Source of the DNA: Corynebacterium choanae | Lineage (GTDB): Bacteria > Actinomycetota > Actinomycetes > Mycobacteriales > Mycobacteriaceae | Assembly (NCBI RefSeq): GCF_003813965.1 | Contig: NZ_CP033896.1 | Coordinates: forward strand, 2,852,001-2,916,000 | Direction: 5' to 3' | Length of the DNA stretch: 64,000 nt | Part shown: piece by piece, positions 9,299 through 18,964 of the stretch | Numbering within the stretch: position 1 is the stretch's first letter | Layout: each line of letters begins with the position of its first letter | Translations under genes and position numbers: made by a program | The notes under the pieces: model-generated | Told to the model about the DNA's origin: nothing | The model's database searches: none | The model's input: only the letters and a program-made list of their open reading frames with translations

Positions 9299-12200
9299 GT
9301 GACTGCCCTTACTGCCACACCAAGCCAATCCACCCCGCCGCGAACAGCCAGCGCGGGTTTGAAACGATTCGCAACCATCGCTGGACTCGTCGGGTTTGTG
9401 CTGTTTGTGCTCACCCCATTGTTGCCGGTGCAGCAGACGCAAAGCTCGTTTGACTGGCCAACCGGCGAAGTGTCGTCGGTGACTGCGCCGCTGATTAGCT
9501 ATACGCCAGAGTCCTTAGCGTTGACGGTGCCACTGTCAGCGGTGAGTGATTTACCGCCCGGGGTGACAACGGTCGTATCGACGTTGCCGGGGGATGCCAA
9601 AGAAGCCACGACGCGTGGCATGTTTATTCGTTCCACGGATGGCGATTTGGATGTGGTGATCCGGGACAAGGTGCCGCTGGAGTTGACTGCGGAGACGCTG
9701 GAATCACTGCCCGCTGAGGCAATGCTGTCGATTTCTTCCACATCGAAAGCAACCACGTTGCGCCTCACCGGGGTGTCGGCTGCGGTGGCTGCACAATACG
9801 ACACCACTGTGGATGAAGATGTGCGCCCCCAGCTCACCGGTATTTATACGGATCTGCCCAGTGATGATTCCGAGTCGTTGATTGCGGCCGGGCTGGCCGC
9901 CCATGTAGAGATCAACTCCCGGTTTACATCCTCGCCGTCGCTGGTGAAATATGTGGCGATGATCGCCGGGCTGCTCAGCCTGCTGGCTTCACTGTTTGCA
10001 TTGGCGAAAATTGATGCGCTGGACGGGCGGGGGCATCGCCGGTTCTTCCCCGCGAACTGGTTCCGCCCCACCGTGTTAGATGGCCTGGTCGTTGCTGGGT
10101 TGTCCTATTGGTATGTGTTCGGTGCGAATACTTCCGATGACGGCTATTTGTTGACGATGGCCAGGGAGTCCCAGCCGGCCACCTATATGGCGAACTATTA
10201 CCGCTGGTATGGCGTGCCCGAGTCGCCATTTGGTGCCCCTTACTATGATCTGCTGGGGTTGATGACCCAGGTGTCGACCACTTCAATGTGGATGCGGCTG
10301 CCGGGCTTTTTCGCCGGGGTGCTCACCTGGTGGCTGATTACCAAAGAGGTGCTGCCAAGGCTGGGGGCAGGGATTGCGGGGCGGAAGGTGGCGCATTGGA
10401 CTGCCGCTTCGGCATTCCTCGCGTTTTGGATGATCTACAACAATGGGCTGCGCCCGGAGCCGGTGATTGCGCTTGGCGCCCTGCTGACCTGGTTGTCCAT
10501 TGAGCGGGCGATCGCCACGTCACGGCTGCTGCCGTTTGCGGTTGGCGTGATTGTGGCAACGTTGTCGCTGGGTGCAGGCCCAACCGGGTTGATGGCGGTG
10601 GCCGCCTTGTTGGCTGGATTGTCTTCCCTGATCCGGATTGTGTACCGGAAACTGCCCCAGGTTGGCTGCCAGCCGGGTGCCACCCGCCGCCAGGTGTTTG
10701 CCGGTGCTGCCCCACTGTTGGCGCCGATTTTAGCGTCCGGTACCGCGATTTTGGTGGCCGTGTTTGGTGATCAAACCTTGGCGACTGTGCTCGAGTCGAT
10801 TCGGGTGCGCGGCTGGATTGGCCCTTCCCTGAAGTGGTATGAGGAATGGGTTCGCTACTACACGCTGATGCTGCAGAACCCGGATGGTTCGTTTACCCGC
10901 CGTTTCCCAGTGCTGATGCTGTTTTTCTATTTGGCGGTGGTGTTGGCGAGTGTGTTAAAAAATGGGCGGGTGCCAGGTTCGGCGCCAGGTCCTGCAAACC
11001 GGCTGCTGCTGGTGTTCTTTGGCACATTGTTCTTTATGATGTTCACCCCCACGAAGTGGACGCACCACTTCGGGGTGTATGCCGGTATTGGGGCGGCGCT
11101 GGCAGGGCTTGCCGCGGTGGCGGTGAGCCAGTTTGTGCTTGCCCGGCCGCGTAATAAGACACTGTTTATTGCCGCGATTTTGTTTGTGCTCGCGTTTTCC
11201 CTGTCGGGGACGAACGGCTGGTGGTATGTGTCGGCCTTCGGTATCCCGTGGTATGACAAGACGGTGCAGTATCACCATGTGCAGGCCACCGACATTATGT
11301 TGGTGATCGCGTTGATTGTGCTGCTGGTTGCAGCTGTGCAAAGTTTCCGCTCCGATGTGGCGCAGGCAAAATATGCGGCCACCCATCAGGGGCAGGCATT
11401 GCCGGCGCCGAGAAGGCGTGCCCGCAGCCGCCGTTTCGACGGACTGGTTGCCGCCCCACTAGCGGTGGCCACCACGCTGGTGGTGTTGTTCTCGATGGCG
11501 AGCCTGGCGAAGGGATTTGTTGCCCAATATCCGGCGTATTCGGTGGCATTGGGTAATCTTCGCTCCCTGACAGGGAACACCTGCCAGTTGGCCAGTGATG
11601 TGATGGTGGAAACTAACACGAATGATTCCTTCCTCACCCCGGTGGGTGGGGTGCCGCTCGGCGATTCGCTCAACGCCGGTGATCTGCGCGGTTTTGAGGC
11701 AAACAAGCTGCCGCCGTCAATTACCGATGAACTGTCCCAGGAGCCGATTCCGACGAATACTGCTGGCGCCCAAACCGGGGTGACTGACGGGTCGAACGAT
11801 CCGGAGCTGGCCGGTCAGGCCAGCGGGAAAGAAGGCGGTATCCGTGGGGAGGTCGGGATTAACGGCTCTGTGGCGCAGCTGCCATTTGGGATCGACTACC
11901 GGCAGGTGCCAGTGGTCGGCTCGTGGACTGACGGTCCCCAATTCCCCGCCGAGGACACCACCGTCTGGTTTACGCTGCCTGCCCGCAGCGAAACCACCCC
12001 GCTGCTGGTGGTTAGTGCCGCCGGCCGGATTGCACACCACGACTACAACGGGGTGGAGCAGGACGGTCAAAAACTCGTCATCGAATACGGCACCATGGAT
12101 GATCGGGGTAATGTCACCGACATCGACGAAATTGAACCGTTTGATGTGGGCAAATCGCCCCAGTGGCGCAACCTGCGCATCCCGTTGGATGCCATCCCGG

Positions 12201-12685
12201 AATCGGCCAATGTGGTGCGTATTGTGGCCAGTGACTTGTCACTCGACAAAGACCAGTGGCTGGCGTTCACCCCGCCGCGGGTTCCGGAACTGCAATCGCT
12301 CAACGGCTATATTCCGGCGAATTCGCCAGGCCTGATCGACTGGACTACGGCACTGCAATTCCCCTGCCAGCGTCCCTTCTTCCACTATGCCGGGGTCACC
12401 GAAATCCCGCAGTGGCGGATCAGTCCTGACCATGAGGCGAAAGAAACCCACTCCCAGTGGCAGGGCTACGACGGTGGCGGCATCATGGGTGTGGCGCAGG
12501 CAGTTGCCTCCTCCATTGAGATTCCTACCTATCTCAACGAGGATTGGCATCGTGACTGGGGTTCCCTGGAACGGTATGTGACCCGCGGCAATAATCCGCA
12601 GCCAGCTGACATTAAGGAAAACACTGTCACCCGTACCGGCTGGTGGTCACCAGGTCACATGTGGCTGCCGGAAGAACGCGGCTAA
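9299..12685 (+). CDS. emb: Arabinosyltransferase Emb (EmbC/A/B family)
   Basis: Large polytopic arabinosyltransferase that extends arabinan with DPA as donor; the target of ethambutol in mycobacteria. 1128 residues from a GTG start. The N-terminal TM (FATIAGLVGFVLFVL) is followed by a periplasmic domain to about residue 215. A multi-TM core contains the acidic DDGY motif in GANTSDDGYLLTMARE, where family members have their catalytic Asp pair. A C-terminal periplasmic carbohydrate-binding-like domain starts near residue 780. Only one emb gene is seen here, as in other corynebacteria, rather than the embCAB set of mycobacteria. It is the last gene of the dprE1-dprE2-aftA-emb run. Confidence 0.93.
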   Translation: MTALTATPSQSTPPRTASAGLKRFATIAGLVGFVLFVLTPLLPVQQTQSSFDWPTGEVSSVTAPLISYTPESLALTVPLSAVSDLPPGVTTVVSTLPGDAKEATTRGMFIRSTDGDLDVVIRDKVPLELTAETLESLPAEAMLSISSTSKATTLRLTGVSAAVAAQYDTTVDEDVRPQLTGIYTDLPSDDSESLIAAGLAAHVEINSRFTSSPSLVKYVAMIAGLLSLLASLFALAKIDALDGRGHRRFFPANWFRPTVLDGLVVAGLSYWYVFGANTSDDGYLLTMARESQPATYMANYYRWYGVPESPFGAPYYDLLGLMTQVSTTSMWMRLPGFFAGVLTWWLITKEVLPRLGAGIAGRKVAHWTAASAFLAFWMIYNNGLRPEPVIALGALLTWLSIERAIATSRLLPFAVGVIVATLSLGAGPTGLMAVAALLAGLSSLIRIVYRKLPQVGCQPGATRRQVFAGAAPLLAPILASGTAILVAVFGDQTLATVLESIRVRGWIGPSLKWYEEWVRYYTLMLQNPDGSFTRRFPVLMLFFYLAVVLASVLKNGRVPGSAPGPANRLLLVFFGTLFFMMFTPTKWTHHFGVYAGIGAALAGLAAVAVSQFVLARPRNKTLFIAAILFVLAFSLSGTNGWWYVSAFGIPWYDKTVQYHHVQATDIMLVIALIVLLVAAVQSFRSDVAQAKYAATHQGQALPAPRRRARSRRFDGLVAAPLAVATTLVVLFSMASLAKGFVAQYPAYSVALGNLRSLTGNTCQLASDVMVETNTNDSFLTPVGGVPLGDSLNAGDLRGFEANKLPPSITDELSQEPIPTNTAGAQTGVTDGSNDPELAGQASGKEGGIRGEVGINGSVAQLPFGIDYRQVPVVGSWTDGPQFPAEDTTVWFTLPARSETTPLLVVSAAGRIAHHDYNGVEQDGQKLVIEYGTMDDRGNVTDIDEIEPFDVGKSPQWRNLRIPLDAIPESANVVRIVASDLSLDKDQWLAFTPPRVPELQSLNGYIPANSPGLIDWTTALQFPCQRPFFHYAGVTEIPQWRISPDHEAKETHSQWQGYDGGGIMGVAQAVASSIEIPTYLNEDWHRDWGSLERYVTRGNNPQPADIKENTVTRTGWWSPGHMWLPEERG

Positions 12686-12697
12686 GCCCCAAGCGAA

Positions 12698-12725
12698 CCC
12701 TGCCGCCGGCACCGGCATAGCAGGG
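12698..12725 (+). terminator. Possible emb terminator hairpin
   Basis: Inverted repeat CCCTGC/GCAGGG with a GC-rich 16-base interior, 12 bases after the emb stop. There is no T-run after it, so factor-independent termination is uncertain. Confidence 0.35.
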
Positions 12726-13066
12726 CGGAGGCACCATAGTTTCACCCCGCCGGGGCGAACCATCCAAACAAGGTCGGTTCGTATCGGCGGGGTTGTTCAT
12801 TTCTGGGTGCAGCACCGCCACACACCAACCCACCCCGGATGGCCACCGACCGCAACCAAGAAGTACAGCACAGCCGGCCTAGCTGATCACACCGTAGATG
12901 CTCATCAACCCCAACGATGTACTGCTGATGGGTGTGCTCGTCCGGCACCGGCATGACCAAGCGTCGAAGTCGCGCTTCCCCAACGAGCGACGTGATCCTC
13001 GCCGGGGCGGGTTGCTCACCGTTGGTAGATGCTAATGCTGGGCTATCCCCGAAAAGGAGCGAACAC

Positions 13067-13243
13067 ATGCCCTGCACGGCCTACTGGGTGAGCAATGCGC
13101 CGGATTCTCCTGGTAGTGGAAACCCCATCACCTTCAAGGATGCGAAGCGAGTATCGCCGCAACGCGAACGGCCACGCCGCGCCTTCTTCCCCAAAGGCGC
13201 GACGTGGCCGTGCACGTTATCGCAACGCTGCGCGGTGCAATGA
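13067..13243 (+). CDS. Possible small ORF, 58 residues
   Basis: A short frame starting MPCTAYWVSNAPDS, supported mainly by a near-ideal ribosome site (AAAAGGAG at 13052-13059, 7 bases before the ATG). The product is basic with two Cys and has no family I know. The second half coincides with a hairpin, so the conserved element may be RNA structure rather than protein. Confidence 0.25.
   Translation: MPCTAYWVSNAPDSPGSGNPITFKDAKRVSPQRERPRRAFFPKGATWPCTLSQRCAVQ
13168..13211. terminator. Long imperfect hairpin
   Basis: Inverted repeat of about 16 bp: GGCCACG at 13170-13176 pairs with CGTGGCC at 13203-13209, and CGCGCC with GGCGCG, with one mismatch and a 12-base loop. It sits between the convergent emb and GH25 genes and may be a terminator or part of a structured transcript. 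Confidence 0.45.
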
Positions 13244-13313
13244 TCTGGCAGCGTGTATTCGACAAGGCTGCCTTATTCACCTTGTTAAGGTGTGCGGCAA
13301 GCCTGCGGTGAGG

Positions 13314-14444
13314 CTAGTCCAACGCGGCTTTCGCCCGTTCCACCTCGGTTGCGAGTTTTTGTGCGTTTTGCAGCAGGATCATCAGATCCCCGATGGTGAA
13401 GTCACCTTCCGCCGCCATGGTCTGCAGGTCACCGATGGGCAGATTCCCCGATGCGAGCAGCGACTGCACCAGATCGGCGATCGCATTCGCCGGCCCTAAA
13501 TCAAGTCCTTGTGAACGGGCAAAGGTCACCAGTGCGCCAATGCCGATCACCCCGGCGGCAACCGCAAGAATGGCACCAACGAGTTCCCGGTTGTTTTCGC
13601 CGAAGGCTTTGAGTTCCATCGCAGTGCCAATGACCCGATCCGGGGAGATTGTGCCTTCAATAAGCGTGCCAAGGGGCAGATCAAGGCCGGCGACAAAGTC
13701 ATCAAGCTGGCTGGGTGAGCCGTTGAAGTAGTTAAAGTCGGCAACCCCAACAATGCCCGGGATTTTCGCTTTGTCGGACTGCTGCCAGAAAGTCATATAG
13801 TTCCAGCCGCCGGGAATATCGGTCGGCACAGTTTCCTGATAGGCGGCCAGCCACAGTGGATAGTTCGTGAAGCTGGTGGTGTTGGCCATGTTGTGCTGCC
13901 AGAAGTAGCGATAGGTGTAGACGATCGGTTTACGGCCGGTAAGGGTTTGCAGCTCAGTGAGGAATTCTTGCGTCCAAGCTGTCAGTTGGCTGGGGCTTAA
14001 GCCTTCGTCAACTTCCAAGTCAAGCACTGGGGGCAGCGACGGTTGTGGCTGTGCCACCAATGCTGCGGCATATTCTTTCGCCTGCAACGTCGCGCTCTGG
14101 GAGGGGCGGGCATAGTGGTAGGAACCGACGATAAGCCCGTTTGCGGCGGCCTGTTTCGAGTCGGCAATAAAGTATGGGTTGACATAGCCTAGGCCTTCGG
14201 TGGCTTTGACAAAGGCAAAGTTGTTGCCTGCATATTTCACCTGTGACCAGTCGATGGCGGCGCCACCGACGTGTTGCCAGGAGGCCACGTCTGGACCGGT
14301 GGGATAGTCCCCCTCGAATGCGCCGACGCGTGATGCGTTAGTAAGTCCGGCAACCAGTGCAATCACGGTTACCACTGCGGTCATCACCACTGCCACGGTG
14401 CGCCGGGTGGGCGCGGCGGCAGACTTGCCCCACAAAAATTCCAT
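13314..14444 (-). CDS. GH25 lysozyme-like protein with membrane anchors
   Basis: 376-residue glycoside hydrolase family 25 protein, expected to cut the MurNAc-GlcNAc bond of peptidoglycan outside the membrane. The N-terminal hydrophobic segment (residues 17-35) is a signal or anchor. The catalytic domain covers about 45-245: GPDVASWQ with Asp52, FAFVKATEG, GSYHYARP, and the DxE pair Asp142-Glu144 in LDLEVDEG, then WLAAY and WQQSD. A second hydrophobic segment near 285-305 (AILAVAAGVIGIGALVTF) is followed by a 70-residue helical tail, so the enzyme may be anchored at its C-terminal side too. That extra TM and tail are unusual for plain GH25 enzymes. Role in wall turnover is inferred. Confidence 0.85.
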   Translation of the reverse strand: MEFLWGKSAAAPTRRTVAVVMTAVVTVIALVAGLTNASRVGAFEGDYPTGPDVASWQHVGGAAIDWSQVKYAGNNFAFVKATEGLGYVNPYFIADSKQAAANGLIVGSYHYARPSQSATLQAKEYAAALVAQPQPSLPPVLDLEVDEGLSPSQLTAWTQEFLTELQTLTGRKPIVYTYRYFWQHNMANTTSFTNYPLWLAAYQETVPTDIPGGWNYMTFWQQSDKAKIPGIVGVADFNYFNGSPSQLDDFVAGLDLPLGTLIEGTISPDRVIGTAMELKAFGENNRELVGAILAVAAGVIGIGALVTFARSQGLDLGPANAIADLVQSLLASGNLPIGDLQTMAAEGDFTIGDLMILLQNAQKLATEVERAKAALD

Positions 14445-14809
14445 GCTGAATAAGCTACATGACTGTCACAGTTTTCTCATCTTTCACACCAATCACATCA
14501 GCATCAGGCGGATGGGTTGCCGCCTTTTCCCTGGTATCGGACGTGCTAGCCAAACGACAGTGCCCTCCAAGCGGGGGCAATCGCCATCTGTGCTCATCCA
14601 CCACGTGCCACCCACACAGCACAACTCGCAGCCCACTCGACCGACCCTCTGCCTTCCCCACCCCGAGCATCCCAAAGACACGTGCCGCGTAGCAGTAAGC
14701 CGACTTATCAGTGGCCTGCTTGTCCACTGCGGGTCGGGCTTTTTACGCCCTCAGCGAACAACAGTGCTGGCTACAAGCGACACACCACCGCCACGGTATT
14801 GTGGGGAAC
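14445..14809. other. Divergent promoter region
   Basis: Gene-free 365 bases between the divergent GH25 and M13 peptidase genes. It must hold both promoters. I see no clear consensus elements, repeats or RNA gene. Confidence 0.4.
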
Positions 14810-16750
14810 ATGAAAGACCTCTACACCTTTATGAACGGCACCTATCTGGACGAACACGTCATCCCCGACGATCGGGGTATCGATGGCATGTTCGTCCAGT
14901 TACGCGACAAATCCGAAGAAGACATCCACACCCTGCTGAAAACCAACGAAGGCCCAGCCGGTGTGCTCTACCGCAGCTTTATGGATGTTGCCGCCATCAA
15001 CGCCGCCGGCACCACCCCAATCCATGGCCTGCTCGACGAGGTAGTGGCTGTAAGCGAGGCAAGTCAACTCCCAGGTCTGTTCGGTAAACGGGATCGGGAA
15101 GGCTACGGCGCCCCCCTGGGGGTGTTTACCGCCAAGGCACCCGACGATGAGATGGAAGTGCCCTATCTTGTCCAGTCTGGACTTTCCCTTCCCGACGAGG
15201 CCTACTATCGCGAAGAAGCACACGCCGAAATCCGCGCCAAGTTCCAGCAGCATCTCGTGCGGATGCTCGGCTTCCTGCCGGAACAGTATCTGCTCGGCAA
15301 GTCGGTGGAAGAAGCAGCCCAAATCATCTTCGACCTGGAGACTGCGATCGCTTCCCACCACTGGGATGTGGTGACCTCCCGCGATGCGTTGAAGACCACC
15401 AATCCGATGGACTCCTCTGAACTGCCCTTAAGTGCGCAGACCATCCTGGAGGCTATGCGAGTTCCCCAGGGGCGGGTCATCAACTGCATGCCAAGCTACT
15501 TCATCGAACTCGATGGATTGCTCAGCAAGGAAGATCTGCTGGCCTGGAAGCTTTACCTCATCTGGCACACCCTGTCCGGTTCCGCCGCAATGCTCACCGA
15601 AGAGATCGCCCGGGCAAACTTCGACTTCTACGGCCGGGAACTCGTCGGCTCCACCGAGCAGCGGGAACGCTGGAAGCGGGCGGTCAGCCTCGCAGAGAGC
15701 AAAGCCGGCGAAGATTTGGGCAAAGCCTATGTCGCCGAGCACTTCCCACCAAGCCACAAAGCAGAAATGGAAGAGCTCGTCCGCTACCTGCTCGCCGCAT
15801 ATAAAGAGCGGATCGAAAAGCTGGAGTGGATGACGCCTACCACTCGGGAAAAAGCACTGGAGAAACTCTCGAAGTTCCGGGCGAAGATTGGCTATGCCGA
15901 TAAGTGGCGCGACTTCTCCGGGCTGCAGCTCACTGAAGGTGGCGCACAGCTGGTAGAAAACGTTCGCCTGGCATCTGTGTTCAACCACGACTATGAGATC
16001 GCCAAGCTGGGGAAACCAACCGATCGCGATGAATGGTTGTGCACCCCGCAAACCGTCAACGCCTTCTATAATCCGAGCGTCAACGACATCACCTTCCCTG
16101 CCGCTATTTTGCAGTGGCCGTTCTACGACCCAACCAGTGATGCCGCAGAGAACTTTGGTGGCATTGGTGCAGTGATCGGCCACGAGATCGGTCACGGCTT
16201 CGACGACCAGGGCAGCCAATATGACGGTATCGGCAACCTGGAATCGTGGTGGACTGATGAAGACCGTGCTGCATTCGAAGCACTCACCTCGAAACTGGTC
16301 GGCCAGTTTGAAGGTCTCGTACCGCGTGCCCTGCGTGAAGCGGGTATCGAATCGAGTGGCGTCAACGGCAAGTTCACCCTCGGGGAGAACATTGGCGACT
16401 TAGGTGGCCTCGGCATTGCGGTTGTGGCCTACCGTAACTGGCTGAAAGATCAGGGACTCACGTTTGCCACTGCCCCATCGTCGACCACGAAGGCCGAAGG
16501 TGCTTCCCCAGAGGTTGAAGGTCGTGAGTTCACCGGTTTGCAGCGGCTATTTATGGCCTATGCCCGGGTGTGGCGGTCGAAGGTTCGCCCGGAATATGCC
16601 GCCCAGGCGCTGGCTATCGATCCGCACTCCCCTGCCGAGTTCCGCTGCAATGTTATTGCCGCCAATGTCGACGAATTCTATGAAGCCTTCGATGTGGAAG
16701 AAGGCTCCATTGTCTGGCTCGACCCGCAGGATCGCGTCACCATTTGGTAG
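14810..16750 (+). CDS. pepO: M13 family zinc metallopeptidase (PepO-like)
   Basis: 646-residue endopeptidase of the neprilysin/PepO family. From the ATG at 14810 (MKDLYTFMNG) there is no signal peptide, as in cytoplasmic actinobacterial PepO. Zinc site: HEIGH at His458, Glu459 and His462, with the third ligand Glu526 in GENIGDLGG; Asp530 of that motif supports the His. NAFYNP upstream is the substrate-backbone motif (NAY/F) and the C-terminal half has the usual RxxPEYAA-like WRSKVRPEY. The longer reading from 14711 adds a non-conserved prefix. It faces the reverse-strand restriction genes. Confidence 0.93.
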   Translation: MKDLYTFMNGTYLDEHVIPDDRGIDGMFVQLRDKSEEDIHTLLKTNEGPAGVLYRSFMDVAAINAAGTTPIHGLLDEVVAVSEASQLPGLFGKRDREGYGAPLGVFTAKAPDDEMEVPYLVQSGLSLPDEAYYREEAHAEIRAKFQQHLVRMLGFLPEQYLLGKSVEEAAQIIFDLETAIASHHWDVVTSRDALKTTNPMDSSELPLSAQTILEAMRVPQGRVINCMPSYFIELDGLLSKEDLLAWKLYLIWHTLSGSAAMLTEEIARANFDFYGRELVGSTEQRERWKRAVSLAESKAGEDLGKAYVAEHFPPSHKAEMEELVRYLLAAYKERIEKLEWMTPTTREKALEKLSKFRAKIGYADKWRDFSGLQLTEGGAQLVENVRLASVFNHDYEIAKLGKPTDRDEWLCTPQTVNAFYNPSVNDITFPAAILQWPFYDPTSDAAENFGGIGAVIGHEIGHGFDDQGSQYDGIGNLESWWTDEDRAAFEALTSKLVGQFEGLVPRALREAGIESSGVNGKFTLGENIGDLGGLGIAVVAYRNWLKDQGLTFATAPSSTTKAEGASPEVEGREFTGLQRLFMAYARVWRSKVRPEYAAQALAIDPHSPAEFRCNVIAANVDEFYEAFDVEEGSIVWLDPQDRVTIW

Positions 16751-16817
16751 GAGCCATCCACCGGCTCACCAGGCTGATTGCCTACAACCACTAGCACTGC
16801 GCTGGTGTTAGTTATCC

Positions 16818-16877
16818 CCCCACGCAGCGTTGCCTTTGATACCGCTTAACGGCGGAAAAGGGCAACACTGTGTGGGG
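16818..16877. terminator. Bidirectional terminator hairpin
   Basis: A stem of about 20 bp with one mismatch and two G-T pairs: arms 16818-16837 and 16858-16877, with GTTGCC pairing with GGCAAC inside it. It lies between the convergent pepO and endonuclease genes and fits termination of both. Confidence 0.65.
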
Positions 16878-16934
16878 TATGTTCGTGCATGCAAACCCTG
16901 GTGGCAGAATCAGTATCCGGCGATGCTGCGAATG

Positions 16935-17634
16935 TTAAAGCGACGAGTTTCCAAACTTTACCGTGGGGAACGCGGTTTGAATAACCTCCCTGAGCTTTGG
17001 ATCAAGTCTGGTCTCATAGTAGTCAGCTACGTATCGTTCAAATGCCGTCATGAAGTCGGCAAATGCTCCAGGTTCTCCGGTGCTCAACGCAAATAGCTCC
17101 GGTGCGCCGATGACCCGAATCGACTTCGCCAAACCCGAGCTTGTTCGGCGTCCAAACACCGTGGTAGGGACGTTTTTGGATGATCTGGATTAGATACTTG
17201 TCATAACCTTTATAGGCACTTTGCTTGTGCAGAGCCTGAAAGTTCTGGAACAGGTTAGCTGCGGAACTCGAGTTCATTGTGTTGTATTTTGCTTTGACTT
17301 CACCGACAACGGGTCGCTTGCGCGGACCAAATGGTTCACGGTGAATGACATCAAACGCCTCACCATTTCGCCCCGATGATTCCCAGCCGGGAAGTCCTCC
17401 GATGATTTCTTGGTGGAAGGCCCCCAACCGGTTCGTCAACGTTTTATTGAACGCACGCTGGTTCTCCTTCCCTAGCCAACCGGCGTAACCGTCACCACTG
17501 CTATAGCCCTCGACCAAAGCACTGAACGGGTCTTTGATTTCTTTATTCCCAGGATTGAAGTTGAGAAGGTTGTCGATCTGGCGCTGCAAAAAGCCCGGTT
17601 CGAAAAACGGCAGATCAAGATAGTCATAACTCAT
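16935..17634 (-). pseudogene. Eco47II-family type II restriction endonuclease, frameshifted
   Basis: The first frame (17634 down to about 17130) begins MSYDYLDLPFFEPGF and shows the features I associate with the Eco47II family: DPFSALVE, KTLTNRLGAFHQEIIG, LPGWESSG, and a PD-(D/E)xK core with Asp95, Glu112 and Lys114 in VVGEVKAKYNT. After TPNKLGF the frame degenerates (HRRTGAICVEHRRT). The +1 frame instead continues well: AKSIRVIGAPELFALSTGEP, AFERYVADYY, ending at 16935. Joining the two frames by removing one base between about 17126 and 17140 restores roughly 232 residues, the normal family length. So the endonuclease is probably inactive, unless this is a sequencing error or programmed slippage. 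It starts 15 bases after the methyltransferase stop. Confidence 0.8.
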
Positions 17635-17649
17635 GAGTATTGGGATTCC

Positions 17650-18945
17650 CTACATCGTGGATTGGACATATTCCTCTTCGCGAGCCGCCTCAATAAAGTC
17701 AGCATTCGCAGCCACGGCAGCCTCGTCGATCATTGCTTCGACGCATTTTCCAAGGTAATACCCAAGATTCACCGGTACGGCATTGCCGATTTGTTTATAA
17801 GCCGCACCCATTCCCCCTTGGAATTCCCAGTCGTCGGGGAAGGTTTGGATGCGGGCATATTCCCGAATGTTTAACGGTCGGGTTTCTTCCGGATGGCAGC
17901 GCTCAGTTTGTTTTTGGGCGGGTGAACAGGTCAAGGTCAGCGACGGTTCATCCCAGGACAAACGCCTAGCCATGCCCGTCTTCCCGCCGGAAAGGTGAAA
18001 TGATCCACCGAGATAACGCTGCTGTTCTTCGACGGGCAGATCACGCCAATAGCCGCCCGGTGGTACTTGTTCCAGAACGCGTCGTTTCGACTCCGGATAG
18101 GTCGCACCGGGTGATTGTGGTCGATCCCCGATCGCATCCCACAGACTGACGATATAGCCGCGTTCTTTAGGGAAGTACAGGGTAGAGCCAATATCATTGC
18201 GCACGCCCATGATGATGAGACGTTCCCGCTTTTGGGGAACATCGTGATATTGCGAGCGGACAACCCGGTAGCCGAAGGTGTAGCCAACCCCGTTTTCGTC
18301 GGTAATGGCCTGCAATGTATTGCACATGGTGGCCAGCGTTCGCCCACGGTCGTGGCGAAGCAGCCCTTTAACATTTTCCCCGATAAATGCCTTCGGCATA
18401 GTTTCCTGGATTGCGCGGGCGAACTCGAAAAAGAGGGTGCCGCGGGTATCGGCAAAACCACGGGAGTGGCCAGCGTAGCTAAAAGCCTGGCAGGGAAAAC
18501 CACCTTCAACGAGGTCAACTTCCCCGCGGTAGGGGCGGAAATCAAGGTTAGCTACGTCCCCTTCGATGACGTTCCAGTCTGGTCGATTCGTCCGTAGCGT
18601 TGCGGAAGCGTGCGGGTCGAGTTCCGCAAGGAGGATGTGGTCGAATCCAGCGTGGTCGAGACCAAGGGCTGTTCCACCACCACCGGCAAACAGGTCAATT
18701 GCCCGCAGACCATGCCGATTGTCGTCGCGGTAGATAGTGAAGGATCGTTCCCCCTGACCGGTGGAGCGGGATTGCTGTTTCGCAATGACTCGCGTGATTT
18801 CGTCGAGATCGAAGAGACGGTGGCCACGGGGGGATCGACTGGCGCGGATAACCCCGCTTTTATCCCATCGGCGCAGCGTGTCTATTGATACGTCGAGTAT
18901 TTGTGCCGCTTCAGAGATTGGCAACCGTTGTTTCACTTGAGTCAC
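17650..18945 (-). CDS. C5-cytosine DNA methyltransferase with N-terminal MerR-like HTH
   Basis: 431-residue protein from a GTG start. Residues 8-55 are a MerR/excisionase-type helix-turn-helix (ISEAAQILDVSIDTLRRWDKSG, then SPRGHRLF). The methylase follows: motif I DLFAGGGGTALG (84-95), catalytic PCQ with Cys152, ENV at 190-192, VPQKRERL (motif VIII), target region about 275-365, motif IX RPLNIREYARIQTFPDDW and motif X GNAVPVNL. It protects DNA from the partner Eco47II-type nuclease; members of that family act on GGNCC, so the same target is likely but not shown. The fused HTH suggests that the methylase represses its own operon, as known for other C5 methylases with N-terminal HTH extensions. 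Confidence 0.9.
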   Translation of the reverse strand: MTQVKQRLPISEAAQILDVSIDTLRRWDKSGVIRASRSPRGHRLFDLDEITRVIAKQQSRSTGQGERSFTIYRDDNRHGLRAIDLFAGGGGTALGLDHAGFDHILLAELDPHASATLRTNRPDWNVIEGDVANLDFRPYRGEVDLVEGGFPCQAFSYAGHSRGFADTRGTLFFEFARAIQETMPKAFIGENVKGLLRHDRGRTLATMCNTLQAITDENGVGYTFGYRVVRSQYHDVPQKRERLIIMGVRNDIGSTLYFPKERGYIVSLWDAIGDRPQSPGATYPESKRRVLEQVPPGGYWRDLPVEEQQRYLGGSFHLSGGKTGMARRLSWDEPSLTLTCSPAQKQTERCHPEETRPLNIREYARIQTFPDDWEFQGGMGAAYKQIGNAVPVNLGYYLGKCVEAMIDEAAVAANADFIEAAREEEYVQSTM

Positions 18946-18964
18946 GCCAGCGAGCGTACCGAAA

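Larger units (their letters stand above)
12726..13313. other. Intergenic stretch between emb and the GH25 gene
   Basis: No convincing conserved gene. It holds a possible small ORF at 13067-13243 and a strong hairpin at 13168-13211, listed separately. Other open frames here have shadow-like composition. Confidence 0.4.
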
